Shown: positions 8,506 to 17,869 of the stretch, piece after piece
Numbering within the stretch: the first letter of the stretch is position 1
Layout: the number at the start of each line of letters is the position of its first letter
Assembly (NCBI RefSeq): GCF_020880415.1
Contig: NZ_JAJIUJ010000111.1
Coordinates: forward strand, 1 to 64,000
Reading direction: 5' to 3'
From: Xanthomonas euvesicatoria pv. euvesicatoria
GTDB lineage: Bacteria > Pseudomonadota > Gammaproteobacteria > Xanthomonadales > Xanthomonadaceae
DNA: 64,000 nucleotides
Notes under the pieces: model-generated
Told to the model about the DNA's origin: nothing
Databases searched by the model: none
The model's input: the letters and a program-made list of their open reading frames with translations, nothing else
Made by a program: the position numbers and the translations under genes

Positions 8506-10200
8506 TTATGAAGCCAGCGCCTGCGCGTGCACCCCGGCAATCGCGCGGCCCGATGGGTCGGCCATCGCGGCAAAACTCGCATCCCAGGCAATCGCCGTTG
8601 GCGACGAACAGGCAATCGACTTGCCGCCCGGCACGGTTTCCGCCGCCGCCTGACCGGGGAAAAACTGCTCGAACAAGCTGCGATAGAAATACGCCTCCTT
8701 GGTCTGCGGCGGGTTGACCGGGTAGCGCCGGTCGGCGGCGGCCAGTTCGCGGTCGCTCACCTGCGCCTGCGCATGCGCCTTCAGCCCGTCGATCCAGCCG
8801 TAGCCCACGCCGTCACTGAACTGCTCTTTCTGACGCCACAGGATCGATTCGGGCAGATAGCCGGCAAATGCCTCGCGCAGTACGCCCTTCTCCATGCGCG
8901 CTGCCCCACCGCTGGTCTTGTCGATCATCTTGAACCTGGCATCCATGCGCATCGCCACATCCAGGAATTCGCGGTCCAGGAACGGCACGCGTGGCTCTAC
9001 GCCCCAGGCCATCATCGACTTGTTCGCGCGCAGGCAATCGTAGTTGTTGAGCGCGTCGAGCTTGCGGACCAGCTCTTCGTGGAATTCGCGCGCGTTCGGC
9101 GCCTTATGGAAATACAGGTAGCCGCCGAAGATCTCGTCGCTGCCTTCGCCGGAAAGCACCATCTTGACGCCCATTGCCTTGATCCGCCGCGCCAGCAAGA
9201 ACATCGGCGTGGAGGCGCGAATGGTGGTGACGTCATAGGTTTCGATGTGGCGAATGACGTCGGGCAATGCATCCAGACCTTCGTCGAAGGTGTATTCGAA
9301 GCCGTGATGCACGGTGCCGAGCGCCGCGGCGGCCACTTCGGCGGCGGCCAGATCCGGCGAGCCTTTCAAGCCGATCGCGAACGAGTGCAGGCGCGGCCAC
9401 CAGGCTTCGGTGGTGTCGTTTTCTTCGATGCGGTGACGGGCATAGCGCGCGGCAACGGCCGCAACCAGCGAAGAATCCAGTCCACCGGACAGCAGCACAC
9501 CGTACGGCACATCGGTCATGAGCTGACGGTGCACGGCGCGCTCGAATGCTTCGCGCAATTCCTGTAGTTGCACCTGTACACCTTCCACCGCGTCATAGTG
9601 GCGCCAGGCGCGCTCGTAGTAACGGCTCAGTGCGCCGGTGGCGCTGTCGTACCAATGGCCCGGCGGAAACTGCGCTGCATCGGCGCAGTCGTCCACCAGC
9701 GATTTCAGTTCCGAGGCCACACGCAAACGGCCTTCGCGGTCGTGTCCCCAGTACAGCGGCACCACGCCGATCGGGTCGCGCGCGATGATGACGCGCCCTT
9801 CCGTCTTGTCCCAAAGCGCGAATGCAAAGATGCCGTTGAGGCGGTTGAGATAGGAGGCCGGCGTATCTTCGCGATACAGCGCATTGATCACCTCGCAATC
9901 GGAGCCGGTCTGGAATGCGTACGGCTGCAGCAGCTCCGCCTTGAGTTCGCGGTGGTTGTAGATCTCGCCATTGACCGCCAAGGCGAGCTGCCCGTCATCG
10001 GAGAGCAACGGTTGCGAGCCTCCGGCCGGATCGACGATGGCCAGGCGCTCGTGCACCAGGATGGCACCGGTATCGACGTAGACGCCGCTCCAGTCGGGCC
10101 CGCGGTGACGCTGCCGCTGCGAACATTCCAGCGCCTGCCGGCGCAGCGCCTGCAGGTCGTCACCGGGTTGCAGGCCGAAAATACCGAAGATGGAACACAT
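8506..10200 (-). CDS. asnB: asparagine synthase B (glutamine-hydrolysing)
   Basis: A 564-aa cytosolic enzyme making Asn from Asp, ATP and Gln. MCSIFGIFG gives the N-terminal catalytic Cys2 of the class II glutaminase domain (about residues 2-190). The synthetase domain carries the ATP pyrophosphatase loop SGGLDSSLVAA and the downstream GEGSDEIFGGY signature. The length is close to the 554 aa of E. coli AsnB. The start at 10200 is fixed by the obligatory Cys2 and by AGGAGA upstream. A leader ORF rich in Asn codons and a terminator stand between this gene and dapE, implying control by transcription attenuation (see those entries). Confidence 0.95.
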   Translation of the reverse strand: MCSIFGIFGLQPGDDLQALRRQALECSQRQRHRGPDWSGVYVDTGAILVHERLAIVDPAGGSQPLLSDDGQLALAVNGEIYNHRELKAELLQPYAFQTGSDCEVINALYREDTPASYLNRLNGIFAFALWDKTEGRVIIARDPIGVVPLYWGHDREGRLRVASELKSLVDDCADAAQFPPGHWYDSATGALSRYYERAWRHYDAVEGVQVQLQELREAFERAVHRQLMTDVPYGVLLSGGLDSSLVAAVAARYARHRIEENDTTEAWWPRLHSFAIGLKGSPDLAAAEVAAAALGTVHHGFEYTFDEGLDALPDVIRHIETYDVTTIRASTPMFLLARRIKAMGVKMVLSGEGSDEIFGGYLYFHKAPNAREFHEELVRKLDALNNYDCLRANKSMMAWGVEPRVPFLDREFLDVAMRMDARFKMIDKTSGGAARMEKGVLREAFAGYLPESILWRQKEQFSDGVGYGWIDGLKAHAQAQVSDRELAAADRRYPVNPPQTKEAYFYRSLFEQFFPGQAAAETVPGGKSIACSSPTAIAWDASFAAMADPSGRAIAGVHAQALAS

Positions 10201-10269
10201 GGAAACTCTCCTGAAGAACTGCGGGGGGTGGCGGCCGGGTGAGAGCGTGCTGCATGGATTGACGCCCAT

Positions 10270-10297
10270 AAAAAAACCCGCATCGGCCGATGCGGGT
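10270..10297 (-). terminator. Rho-independent terminator of the asnB leader
   Basis: On the minus strand the palindrome ACCCGCATCGGCCGATGCGG (continuing GT) occupies 10297 to 10276 and is followed by seven T residues (10276 to 10270). It lies 70 bp upstream of the asnB ATG, inside the presumed 5' leader. A T-run on the other side makes it potentially bidirectional, but the plus strand has no gene here. Confidence 0.9.
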
Positions 10298-10330
10298 TTT
10301 TCTGGTTCCTGGGCGCTTGGTGGACGTCGC

Positions 10331-10420
10331 CTAGTCGCAGACCCGCATCGGCCGCGCACGATTATTCGCGCGCAGATTGTTGCGGTTGGCGTTATTGAGG
10401 TTGGCGAGGCGAAGGACCAT
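10331..10420 (-). CDS. asnB leader peptide (29 aa, eight Asn)
   Basis: An ATG at 10420 opens a 29-codon frame ending in TAG at 10331. Asn occurs at positions 7, 9, 10, 12, 14, 15, 19 and 20 (28%), encoded by both AAC and AAT; AAT is otherwise uncommon in this GC-rich DNA. The ORF ends 33 bases before the terminator hairpin, and its last codons overlap the antiterminator copy. This is the arrangement of the trp, his and leu leader peptides. No strong Shine-Dalgarno is visible upstream (GTTAGCGTCGCCGAC), which is the main weakness. A TTGCCA at about 10465-10470 could be a -35 element. The product is expected to be unstable, with translation itself as the signal. Confidence 0.78.
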   Translation of the reverse strand: MVLRLANLNNANRNNLRANNRARPMRVCD

Positions 10421-10493
10421 GTCGGCGACGCTAACGGTTCGGTGGTACCGGCGCAACTGTTTCAGTGGCAACGACGGCGTCTGCGTGGCCCGC

Positions 10494-11624
10494 TCACTCG
10501 ACCAGCAGGCGCTCGATCAACGTGCGGTACAGCGCCGGTAGCGCCTGCAGGTCGGCGACGCGCACATGCTCGTCGACCTGGTGGATGCTGGCATTGACCG
10601 GGCCCACTTCGATGCATTGCGCACCCAGTGGCGCAATGAACCGCGCGTCGGAGGTGCCGCCCCCGGTGCTTTCTTCCGGCGGCGCACCGGCGAACTCCCC
10701 CAGGACCTCACGCGCGACGCTGCGCAACCGCCCTTCCGGGGTATAGAACGGCTCGCCGCTGCGGTGCCAGCGCAGCGTGTAGTCCAGCGCATGCCGATCG
10801 AGCAGCGCGGTGATTTCGGCTTCCAGGCGCGGCGCGTCCCAGTGCGGCGTATAGCGCAGATTGAAGGCCACCTGCAGCTCGCCAGGAATCACGTTATTGG
10901 CGCCGGTGCCGGCGTGGATGTTGGAAAGTTGCAGGCTGGTGGGCGGAAAGCTTTCGAAGCCGTCGTCCCATTGCCGCGCCACCAGTTCGGCCAGCGCAGG
11001 CGCTGCCAGATGGATGGGGTTGCGCGCCTTGTGCGGATACGCCACATGCCCCTGCACACCCTTCACGGTCAACGTGCCGGACAGGCTGCCGCGACGGCCC
11101 ACGCGCAACAGATCGCCCAGGCGCTCGGTGGACGACGGTTCGCCGGTGATGCACCAGTCGATCGTTTGCCCGCGTTCGCGAAACACCTCGGCAACCCGGC
11201 GCACGCCATCGATGGCATCGCCCTCTTCGTCCGAGGTCAACAGCACCGCCAGCGTGCCGGAGTGCGTTGGGTGTGCAGCGACGAATTGCTCTGCGGCGAC
11301 CACGAAGGCGGCCACGCTGCCTTTCATGTCCGCTGCACCACGCCCATACAACACGCCGTCGCGGATCTGCGGATCGAACGGGTCGCTGGTCCACGCCTCG
11401 CGCGGGCCCGGCGGCACCACATCGGTATGCCCGAGCAACACCAGCACCGGCGCACCGCTGCCATGGGTTGCCCACAGATTCTCGACCTCGCCAAGGCGCA
11501 AGTGCTCGCAGCCGAAGCCGGCTGCGCGCAGGCGCTGCGCAATCGCGGCCTGGCAACCGGCATCTGCCGGCGTTACCGAGGCACGTGCAATGAGGTCACA
11601 GGTCAACTCCAGCACATCGCTCAT
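10494..11624 (-). CDS. dapE: succinyl-diaminopimelate desuccinylase
   Basis: A 376-aa M20-family di-zinc hydrolase that releases succinate from N-succinyl-LL-diaminopimelate, a step to meso-DAP and lysine. Metal and catalytic motifs are visible in order: [23 protein letters not shown], the EEGDAIDG Glu pair, and the C-terminal GGTSDARF with a late His in ASIHQVDEH. The length matches E. coli DapE (375 aa). It lies upstream of asnB on the same strand, but the asnB attenuator and its terminator separate them. dapD, which makes an earlier pathway intermediate, is under 1 kb away. Confidence 0.95.
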   Translation of the reverse strand: MSDVLELTCDLIARASVTPADAGCQAAIAQRLRAAGFGCEHLRLGEVENLWATHGSGAPVLVLLGHTDVVPPGPREAWTSDPFDPQIRDGVLYGRGAADMKGSVAAFVVAAEQFVAAHPTHSGTLAVLLTSDEEGDAIDGVRRVAEVFRERGQTIDWCITGEPSSTERLGDLLRVGRRGSLSGTLTVKGVQGHVAYPHKARNPIHLAAPALAELVARQWDDGFESFPPTSLQLSNIHAGTGANNVIPGELQVAFNLRYTPHWDAPRLEAEITALLDRHALDYTLRWHRSGEPFYTPEGRLRSVAREVLGEFAGAPPEESTGGGTSDARFIAPLGAQCIEVGPVNASIHQVDEHVRVADLQALPALYRTLIERLLVE

Positions 11625-11869
11625 GAAACGTCACCGCAGTAGGGCCGCAGCGCGGCGTTGATGGAGGGATCGTGTCTGCATCGATCGGCGTGGCTTGAAC
11701 GCACTTGCAGTGGTGGAAGCTAACCGGTTTGCAGGCAGTCGTCGCGTCATTGCCGGCGCGAGGTCGAACGGCTTGCCCGGCCGATGAGCGCGCGATCAAC
11801 ATGCGAGACATCACGTATCACGACGATATCGGTAACACCGTCCGCAGCACCATCGAAAACCGCAGTCGC

Positions 11870-12226
11870 TTAGCCAACGCCGAATAGCTTCTTGAAGCCG
11901 TTGTCGGAAAAGCCCTGATGCAGCGCGCCCTCGTCGGTGATGACAAGCGGCCGCCGGATCAGCTGCGGGTACTCGCGCAGCAACAGCTTCCATTCGGCCG
12001 CACTGCCCGCCGCCTTGCGGTTGTCCGGCAACTGCCGCCAGGTGGTCGAAGACTTGTTGATCAACACATCGAATCCACCGACCTGCTGCGCCCACGCCGC
12101 CAGAGTCTCCGGCTCCGGCTTGTGATCGCGGTAGTCGACAAACGTATACGCCACACCAACACGATCCAGCCACTTGGCGGCTTTCTTGCAGGTATCGCAG
12201 TTTTTGAGTCCGTAGAGCGTGGTCAT
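11870..12226 (-). CDS. ArsC/Spx/YffB-family reductase
   Basis: A 118-aa thioredoxin-fold protein. MTTLYGLKNCDTCKKA carries a CX2C pair (C10, C13), and the rest follows the YffB subgroup (ITDEGALHQGFSDNGFKKLF at the C-terminus). Family members are called arsenate reductase-like or glutathione-dependent thiol reductases; arsenate itself is probably not the substrate of the YffB branch. The start at 12226 is preferred because it begins the conserved beta strand; the longer frame upstream has no homologous look. It sits between dapE and dapD, an arrangement that also places YffB next to dapE in E. coli. Confidence 0.85.
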   Translation of the reverse strand: MTTLYGLKNCDTCKKAAKWLDRVGVAYTFVDYRDHKPEPETLAAWAQQVGGFDVLINKSSTTWRQLPDNRKAAGSAAEWKLLLREYPQLIRRPLVITDEGALHQGFSDNGFKKLFGVG

Positions 12227-12418
12227 GCGAAATATCCCAAAAGGCGGTGTGCAGAGCCCCTCACTTCTCGAAAGGGGGTGCGATAAAACTGCGTGCAACG
12301 CGACCGGCAGGCGATCTCACAAGCGCGGCTGGACGCGCGTGTCATCGCAGCGGCCGAGAGTGCCAAAGGCACACCCTCGACCGGCGCTGCGCGTCATCTG
12401 TTGCCGCTGCGAAGCGGA

Positions 12419-13615
12419 TTAATCCGCCAGACCACGCAACAGTTCGTTGACGCTGGTCTTGCTGCGCGTCTTGGCGTCCACCTGCTTGACGATCACCGCG
12501 CAATACAGCGAGTGCGAGCCGTCCTTGGAGGGCAGCTGCCCGGACACCACCACGCTGTACGGCGGCACATAGCCATAGGAAATCTCGCCGGTCGCGCGGT
12601 TGTAGATGCGTGTGCTCTGGCCGATGAACACGCCCATGCCGATCACGCTGTGGTGCCCGATGACCACGCCTTCCACCACTTCCGAGCGTGCGCCGATAAA
12701 GCAGTGATCTTCGATGATGGTGGAGCTGGCCTGCAGCGGTTCGAGCACGCCGCCGATGCCGGCGCCGCCGGACAAATGGCAGTGCTTGCCGATCTGCGCG
12801 CACGACCCCACGGTGGCCCAGGTATCGACCATGGTGCCTTCACCGACATAGGCGCCGATGTTGGTGAAACTCGGCATCAGCACCACGTCCTTGCCGAAGT
12901 AACTGCCGCGACGCGCCACCGCACCCGGCACCACGCGCACGCCGGCCTTGCGGAATTCGGCTTCATGGAAGCCGGCAAAGCGCGATTCCACCTTGTCCCA
13001 GAACGGCGCCGGCTGCGCTTCGATCACCGCCATCTCGTTGACGCGGAAATACAGCAACACCGCTTTTTTCAGCCACTCGTTGACGGTCCAGCCGCCCTGT
13101 CCGTCCGGCTCGGCGACGCGAAACTGCCCGCTTTCCAGTCCGTCGATCACGCGATTGACAATGGCACGGGTGGAACCGTCGATCTCGTCCATGGTCAGCG
13201 TGGCGCGCCGTTCGAATGCGCTTTCGATGCCCAGTTTGAGTTCGTCGCTGCCGACCTGCGTTGCGGCGCTGTGCACGGCCTGCTCTGCAATCGGCAGCTT
13301 CTTTGCCGCCGCAGCCTTCTTTGCGGCCGGTGCAGCAACCACCTTGGTCGGCTGCTTGGCCACGCGCGGTGCAGCGGACGTCGCGGACTTGCCGCCAGTC
13401 TTCCTTGCAGCGGTTTTCGGGCTTGCCGCATCAGATGCAGCAGCCTTTTTGCCGACAGCGCCAGCTGCCGCGCCCTGTTTACCGACGCCAGCGCCTGGCT
13501 TGGAAGCGGCAACAGCCGGCACCTTGGCGGCCTTGGCCGTTGCACTCGCGCGCTTGGACGCTGCGGTGGGGGTGGTCGCGCTCTGCTTGCGCGCGGTCTT
13601 CTTGCTGGTGGCCAT
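12419..13615 (-). CDS. dapD: tetrahydrodipicolinate N-succinyltransferase with histone-like N-terminal tail
   Basis: Residues from about 123 ([16 protein letters not shown]) to 398 are a full DapD: hexapeptide-repeat left-handed beta-helix with [17 protein letters not shown] near the C-terminus, transferring succinyl from succinyl-CoA in DAP/lysine synthesis. Residues 1-120 are unusual, a tract of Ala, Lys, Pro, Ser and Thr resembling histone H1 or AlgP-type tails. The ATG at 13615 has a GGAG just upstream and no other Met occurs before the enzyme domain, so the tail is probably translated. E. coli DapD has 274 residues. The gene follows glnD by 21 bp, in one operon with map. Confidence 0.9.
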   Translation of the reverse strand: MATSKKTARKQSATTPTAASKRASATAKAAKVPAVAASKPGAGVGKQGAAAGAVGKKAAASDAASPKTAARKTGGKSATSAAPRVAKQPTKVVAAPAAKKAAAAKKLPIAEQAVHSAATQVGSDELKLGIESAFERRATLTMDEIDGSTRAIVNRVIDGLESGQFRVAEPDGQGGWTVNEWLKKAVLLYFRVNEMAVIEAQPAPFWDKVESRFAGFHEAEFRKAGVRVVPGAVARRGSYFGKDVVLMPSFTNIGAYVGEGTMVDTWATVGSCAQIGKHCHLSGGAGIGGVLEPLQASSTIIEDHCFIGARSEVVEGVVIGHHSVIGMGVFIGQSTRIYNRATGEISYGYVPPYSVVVSGQLPSKDGSHSLYCAVIVKQVDAKTRSKTSVNELLRGLAD

Positions 13616-13636
13616 GGGGGTCTCCGGAGTTGCTAG

Positions 13637-16246
13637 CTAGACAGGGTCAAGGCAGGCGCACAGCGCATCGCGCAAGGCCTGCCGGGCGGATTCGGACAAC
13701 GGGCGGTCATGCTCGTCGGTGATCTGGAACTGGTCTTCGGCACGCTCGCCGAAGGTGGCGATACGCGCGTCGTGCACGCGCAGGTGCTGCATGCGCAACA
13801 CGTGCGCGACATCGGCGAGCAGGCCGGGGCGGTCGGGTGCGACCAGACTGATGCGGGTGCGGCGGCCGCCGGCGCTTTCGCTGAATTCCACCCGCGGTGC
13901 GAAGCGGAAATGGCGCAACTGGCGCGGCACTGCGCGGCGCGCCGGGCGCACCTTGTGCAGATCGCCTGCCAACACCTGACGCAGCGTTGCCGCCAGCCGC
14001 TGCGGGTCGCCGTCGGCATAGGTCTCCTGCGGCAACACTTCGAACACGTCGAAGATCGCATCGTGTGGCGCATCCAGCACACGTGCGCGATGGATGCCGT
14101 AGCCCTTGCGATCGAGCGTGGCCACGATGGCCGCAAACAGCCCATCGCGGTCCGGCGAATACACGAACACTTCCAGTGCGTCGTTGTCCGGCACCGCGCG
14201 ACGCGCCTTGACCAGGGTCTGGCCGATCTCCACTTCGATCAGCGAGGCCGCCTGCCAAGCCAATTGCTCGGGACGGAAGCGCAGGAAATTCTCGTCCGGC
14301 ATGCCGGCGAACTGCCGGTCGATGGTGACGTCATCGTGCCCCTGCGCCTGCATCAAGGTACGCGCCGATTCGCGCGCTTCGCGTAGCCGTTCCTCACGCG
14401 GCGGCGGGTGTTCCAGGCCTTCGCGCAACGCGCGACGCGCGGCGAAATACAGATCCGCCAACAGCCGGTCTTTCCAGGCGTTCCACAGCTTGGGACTGGT
14501 GCCGGCAATATCGGCGCAGGTGAGCAGGTACAGATAGTCCAGACGCTCACGTGTGCCCACCAACGTCGCAAAACGGTGAATTACCTCCGGGTCGGAAATG
14601 TCCTGCTTCTGCGCGGTGACCGACATGCGCAAGTGCTGCTCCACCAGCCAGGTCACCAGCTCGGTATCGCCTTCGCTCAAGCGATGCGCCAGGCAGAACG
14701 CGCGCGCATCCACCGCGCCCAGTTCCGAATGATCGCCGCCGCGGCCCTTGGCGATGTCGTGGAACAGGCCCGCCAGCAACAGCAGTTCCGGCTTGCGCAG
14801 ACGCGGCCAGACTTCATGCGCGATGGAGAAACGCTCGTCGGCACGGCCGGCGGCAAACAGCGCGATGTTCCGCAGCACCATCAAGGTGTGCTGGTCCACC
14901 GTGTAGACATGGAACAGGTCGAACTGCATGCGCCCGGAAACGCTGGCGAATGCCGGAATCCACTGGCCCAGCACGCCCAGCCGCGCCATGCGATTGAGCG
15001 TTTCCACCGCACGCGGGCCGCGCAGCAACGCCATGAAGCGTTCCCGGGCCGTTGCATCGGCAATGTCGTACGCCGGCAGATCGCGCAGGACCTCGGCCAG
15101 CGCGCGCGCGGTCAGCGAATGCAGTCCGCGCACCTCGCGATGCGCGGCCCATTGCGCAAACAGCGCGAACACCTGCAGCACATCGCCGTCCGGCCAGCTC
15201 TCGGCGTCGGCAGCCAGATAGCCGCGGCGCAGGCTGAAGCCGCCGCCCAGCGGCTCCGGCGTCGCTTCGCCATCGAACTGTTCTTCGAAGCGCTGCAACA
15301 AGCGGTCGCTGATGCGGCGGATCAGTGCAGCGCTGCGATAAAAGCGCTGCATCATTTTTTCCACGCCCAGGCTTTCCGGGTCGTCGGCGAACCCCAACCG
15401 TTCGGCCAGGGTCTTTTGGTAATCGAACCGCAGGCGCTCTTCCGGCCGGTTGGCCACGATGTGCAGACCGAAACGCAGACGGGCAAGTTCTTCGCGCTCG
15501 CGACGCAACGCGGCGGCCTCGTCGAAGCCGACATGGCCCAGCCCGACCAGGGCCTCCAGGTCCTTGACCCCGAACGCGCGCAAGGCCATCCAGCCCAGCG
15601 TCTGCAGATCGCGCAGACCGCCGGGGCCGTCCTTGATATCCGGCTCGAGATTATCGGCGGTGTCGCCGAAGCGCTGATGGCGCGCCAGCAATTCCTCGCG
15701 CTTGGCCTGGAAGAAATCGCGCGGCGGCCACACCTGCGGCGGCGCGATCGCCGTGGCCAGCGCAGCACGCGCCTGGCCGTCGGCCACCAGTGCGCGCGAT
15801 TCGATCAAGGCAGTGAGCACGGTCTGGTCCGCCGCCGCAGCGGTGCACTGCGCTGGCGAGCGCACCGCGTGACTGATCGGCAAGCCCACATCCCACAGCA
15901 GCGCGAACAAGCGTGCCAGGGCCTGCTCGTGCTGCTGTTGCGCGGCGGTGTCGCCCAGCACCAGCACATCAACGTCCGAGCGCGGAAACAGTTCGCCGCG
16001 CCCATAGCCGCCGACCGCATGCAGCGACAAACCGCTGTCGGCCGGAATACAGCGCATCCAGGCATTGCGCATCAATTGGTCGACAGCGCGTGCGCGCAGC
16101 GCGACCAGACGCTCGATCGGCTCGCCCTGATCGAAGCGTTTGCACAGGCGCATGTCCGCATGCACCAGCAGCGGACGGGCCTGCGCGGCCCAGTCCGCGT
16201 CGCCGGCGACGCCCGGGTCGGGTCGCTCCGCCGGCGTGTCGGTCAT
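13637..16246 (-). CDS. glnD: bifunctional PII uridylyltransferase/uridylyl-removing enzyme
   Basis: An 869-aa nitrogen-status sensor that uridylylates PII when Gln is low and deuridylylates it when Gln is high. Domains: nucleotidyltransferase with GGYGRGELFPRSDVDVLVLG (79-98, Asp91 and Asp93), a helical GlnE-like region, an HD phosphohydrolase domain (LFHDIAKGRGGDHS), and two C-terminal ACT domains that bind glutamine. The start at 16246 overlaps the map stop (ATGA), showing translational coupling. Its partner PII gene is not in this window. The length is usual for the family. Confidence 0.95.
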   Translation of the reverse strand: MTDTPAERPDPGVAGDADWAAQARPLLVHADMRLCKRFDQGEPIERLVALRARAVDQLMRNAWMRCIPADSGLSLHAVGGYGRGELFPRSDVDVLVLGDTAAQQQHEQALARLFALLWDVGLPISHAVRSPAQCTAAAADQTVLTALIESRALVADGQARAALATAIAPPQVWPPRDFFQAKREELLARHQRFGDTADNLEPDIKDGPGGLRDLQTLGWMALRAFGVKDLEALVGLGHVGFDEAAALRREREELARLRFGLHIVANRPEERLRFDYQKTLAERLGFADDPESLGVEKMMQRFYRSAALIRRISDRLLQRFEEQFDGEATPEPLGGGFSLRRGYLAADAESWPDGDVLQVFALFAQWAAHREVRGLHSLTARALAEVLRDLPAYDIADATARERFMALLRGPRAVETLNRMARLGVLGQWIPAFASVSGRMQFDLFHVYTVDQHTLMVLRNIALFAAGRADERFSIAHEVWPRLRKPELLLLAGLFHDIAKGRGGDHSELGAVDARAFCLAHRLSEGDTELVTWLVEQHLRMSVTAQKQDISDPEVIHRFATLVGTRERLDYLYLLTCADIAGTSPKLWNAWKDRLLADLYFAARRALREGLEHPPPREERLREARESARTLMQAQGHDDVTIDRQFAGMPDENFLRFRPEQLAWQAASLIEVEIGQTLVKARRAVPDNDALEVFVYSPDRDGLFAAIVATLDRKGYGIHRARVLDAPHDAIFDVFEVLPQETYADGDPQRLAATLRQVLAGDLHKVRPARRAVPRQLRHFRFAPRVEFSESAGGRRTRISLVAPDRPGLLADVAHVLRMQHLRVHDARIATFGERAEDQFQITDEHDRPLSESARQALRDALCACLDPV

Positions 16247-17019
16247 ACCGGCGCGGGCGAATTGGCCGACAGCGTCAACACATCCACGCCGTCTTCGGTC
16301 ACCGCAACCATGTGCTCCCACTGCGCAGACAACTTGCGGTCCTTGGTGACCACGGTCCAGCCGTCCGGCAGCGTCTTATGGTGATAGGTGCCTTCGTTGA
16401 TCATCGGCTCGATGGTGAAGGTCATGCCCGGCTTGAGCACCAGCCCTTCGCCCGGACGGCCGTAATGCATGACCTGCGGCTCGTCGTGATACACCTTGCC
16501 GATGCCGTGGCCGCAGTAATCGCGTACCACGCTGAAGCGCTCGGCTTCGGCGAACTTCTGGATGGCATGGCCCACATCGCCCAGCGTGGCGCCCGGCTTG
16601 ACCGCCCGGATGCCGCGCCACATCGCTTCATATGTCGTTTCGACCAAGCGCTTGGCCATCACCGACGGGGTGCCGACGTAGTACATGCGGCTGGTGTCGC
16701 CGTGCCAGCCGTCCTTGATGACGGTGACGTCGATATTGACGATGTCGCCGTCCTTCAACACCTTGGCTGCACTCGGGATGCCGTGACAGATCACGTTGTT
16801 GACCGAGGTACACACGCTCTTGGGGAAGCCGCGATAGCCGACATTGGCGGGGATGGTGCCCTGCACGTTGACGATGTGGTCATGGCAGATGCGGTCCAGC
16901 TCGGCAGTGGTCACGCCCGGCTTCACGTGCGGCGCCACCACATCGAGCACCTCGGCGGCCAAGCGGCCGGCGACACGCATCAGTTCGATTTCTTCTTTGG
17001 TTTTCAGATTGACGCTCAT
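16243..17019 (-). CDS. map: methionine aminopeptidase type I
   Basis: A 258-aa cytosolic di-metal peptidase removing N-terminal Met from new proteins. Metal ligands of the pita-bread fold are visible: Asp in VNIDVTVIKDG and in HGDTSR, His in CGHGIGKVYHDEP, Glu in FTIEPMI and VTEDG. The ATG at 17019 is chosen; an in-frame GTG two codons earlier is possible. It is the first gene of map-glnD-dapD. In E. coli map neighbours rpsB and glnD; here rpsB lies 6.5 kb away beyond a pilus operon on the opposite strand, suggesting that the pilus genes entered an ancestral rpsB-map boundary. Confidence 0.94.
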   Translation of the reverse strand: MSVNLKTKEEIELMRVAGRLAAEVLDVVAPHVKPGVTTAELDRICHDHIVNVQGTIPANVGYRGFPKSVCTSVNNVICHGIPSAAKVLKDGDIVNIDVTVIKDGWHGDTSRMYYVGTPSVMAKRLVETTYEAMWRGIRAVKPGATLGDVGHAIQKFAEAERFSVVRDYCGHGIGKVYHDEPQVMHYGRPGEGLVLKPGMTFTIEPMINEGTYHHKTLPDGWTVVTKDRKLSAQWEHMVAVTEDGVDVLTLSANSPAPV

Positions 17020-17336
17020 GGCCACGATTATCGCCGATCCGGGCTGAATCTGAACGACCAGCGCACGCGCTTTTTTGCGGACGCAACGACTGGCCTCAAG
17101 CGGACCGCACAGCGGAAAACCGGCGCAGCCGCCTATTCATGCGTGACGCCGTGCACACGGCGTCAAAAAACACCTTAACGAAGTCATCCATAGGACATCG
17201 CACTTTTGCCAATAAAGCGAGTCAGGACAGCTAGATAGCGTGTGAATTCGGCGTTATGTTTGGCACAGCTGATGCATTGCAGGGAAGGCGACGACTCGTC
17301 GCGTCATCAATGACCAGAACGGTCAAGGAAATGTCC
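17020..17336. other. divergent intergenic region between map and the pilus operon
   Basis: No gene is seen in these 317 bp. It must hold promoters for map (minus) and for the pilus operon (plus). It is more AT-rich around 17165-17240 than the flanks. No operator could be assigned. Confidence 0.4.
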
Positions 17337-17861
17337 ATGCGTACTGTCCGCCCTGTCCTGCTATCGCTCGGCCTGCTTTCGACCATTGGCATGGCGAGCG
17401 CGGCAGACACCACCACCTTCAACGTCAAGATCGCGGTCACCAAGGCCTGCACGATCACCGCCGCATCCGCCACGGACGTCGACTTCGGCTCGGTACTCTC
17501 GACCTCGACCGCCAATGCGGACGCCAACGGCAGCGTGACGGCCCAGTGCACCGCATTGACGCCGTACAACATCGCACTGAGCGCGGGCAGCAATGCCGGG
17601 ACTGCCAACGACGTCACCACCCGCCGCATGAAAAATACCGACGCGCTGGTGACCACCAACAACTACATCGCCTACCAGCTCTACCAGGATCTGGGCCGCA
17701 GCACGGTCTGGGGCAGCACCACCGGCACCAACACGCTCAGCCGCACCGCCACCGGCCTGAACCAGGTCTACCCGGTCTACGGCCGCGTGACCAACCCGTC
17801 GGCCAACAATCCTGCGACCGGTAGTTACCAGGACACGATCACTGCCACGATCGTCTATTGA
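17337..17861 (+). CDS. spore-coat-U-domain pilin, CsuA/B-like major subunit
   Basis: A 174-aa secreted subunit. The signal peptide ends GMASA (residue 22). The mature part is one SCPU domain: TTFNVKIAVTKACTITA at the start with a conserved Cys, a second Cys in VTAQCTAL, the RRMKN segment, and the typical C-terminal YQDTITATIVY strand that should be accepted by the chaperone and neighbouring subunit. The ATG at 17337 is chosen because AAGGA lies 7 bp upstream; the ATG at 17331 would be too close. It is the first gene of a Csu-type (archaic/sigma) chaperone-usher operon involved in attachment and biofilm in known systems. Confidence 0.87.
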   Translation: MRTVRPVLLSLGLLSTIGMASAADTTTFNVKIAVTKACTITAASATDVDFGSVLSTSTANADANGSVTAQCTALTPYNIALSAGSNAGTANDVTTRRMKNTDALVTTNNYIAYQLYQDLGRSTVWGSTTGTNTLSRTATGLNQVYPVYGRVTNPSANNPATGSYQDTITATIVY

Positions 17862-17869
17862 GCCCGCGC

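Larger units (their letters stand above)
10270..10420 (-). promoter_or_regulatory. asparagine-responsive transcription attenuator upstream of asnB
   Basis: The sequence shows an Asn-rich ORF (10420 to 10331), then a terminator (10297 to 10270). The last codons of the ORF contain CGGCCGATGCGGGT (minus strand, 10354 to 10341), an exact copy of the terminator's 3' arm. It can pair over 14 bp with the 5' arm (10297 to 10284) as an antiterminator. A weaker hairpin GCGCGCG/CGTGCGC places the last two Asn codons in its loop. Inference: ribosomes stalled at Asn codons leave the copy free, the antiterminator forms and asnB is transcribed; ribosomes reaching the stop codon cover it and termination follows. 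Confidence 0.8.

Noticed and set aside
10270-10297. hairpin before asnB as a plain terminator for dapE only
   Set aside because: It would explain the terminator alone, but not the Asn-rich ORF nor the exact copy of the 3' arm placed in that ORF's last codons.
14408-16384. 658-codon open frame antisense to glnD
   Set aside because: Gln/Ala-rich shadow of glnD without any family signature.
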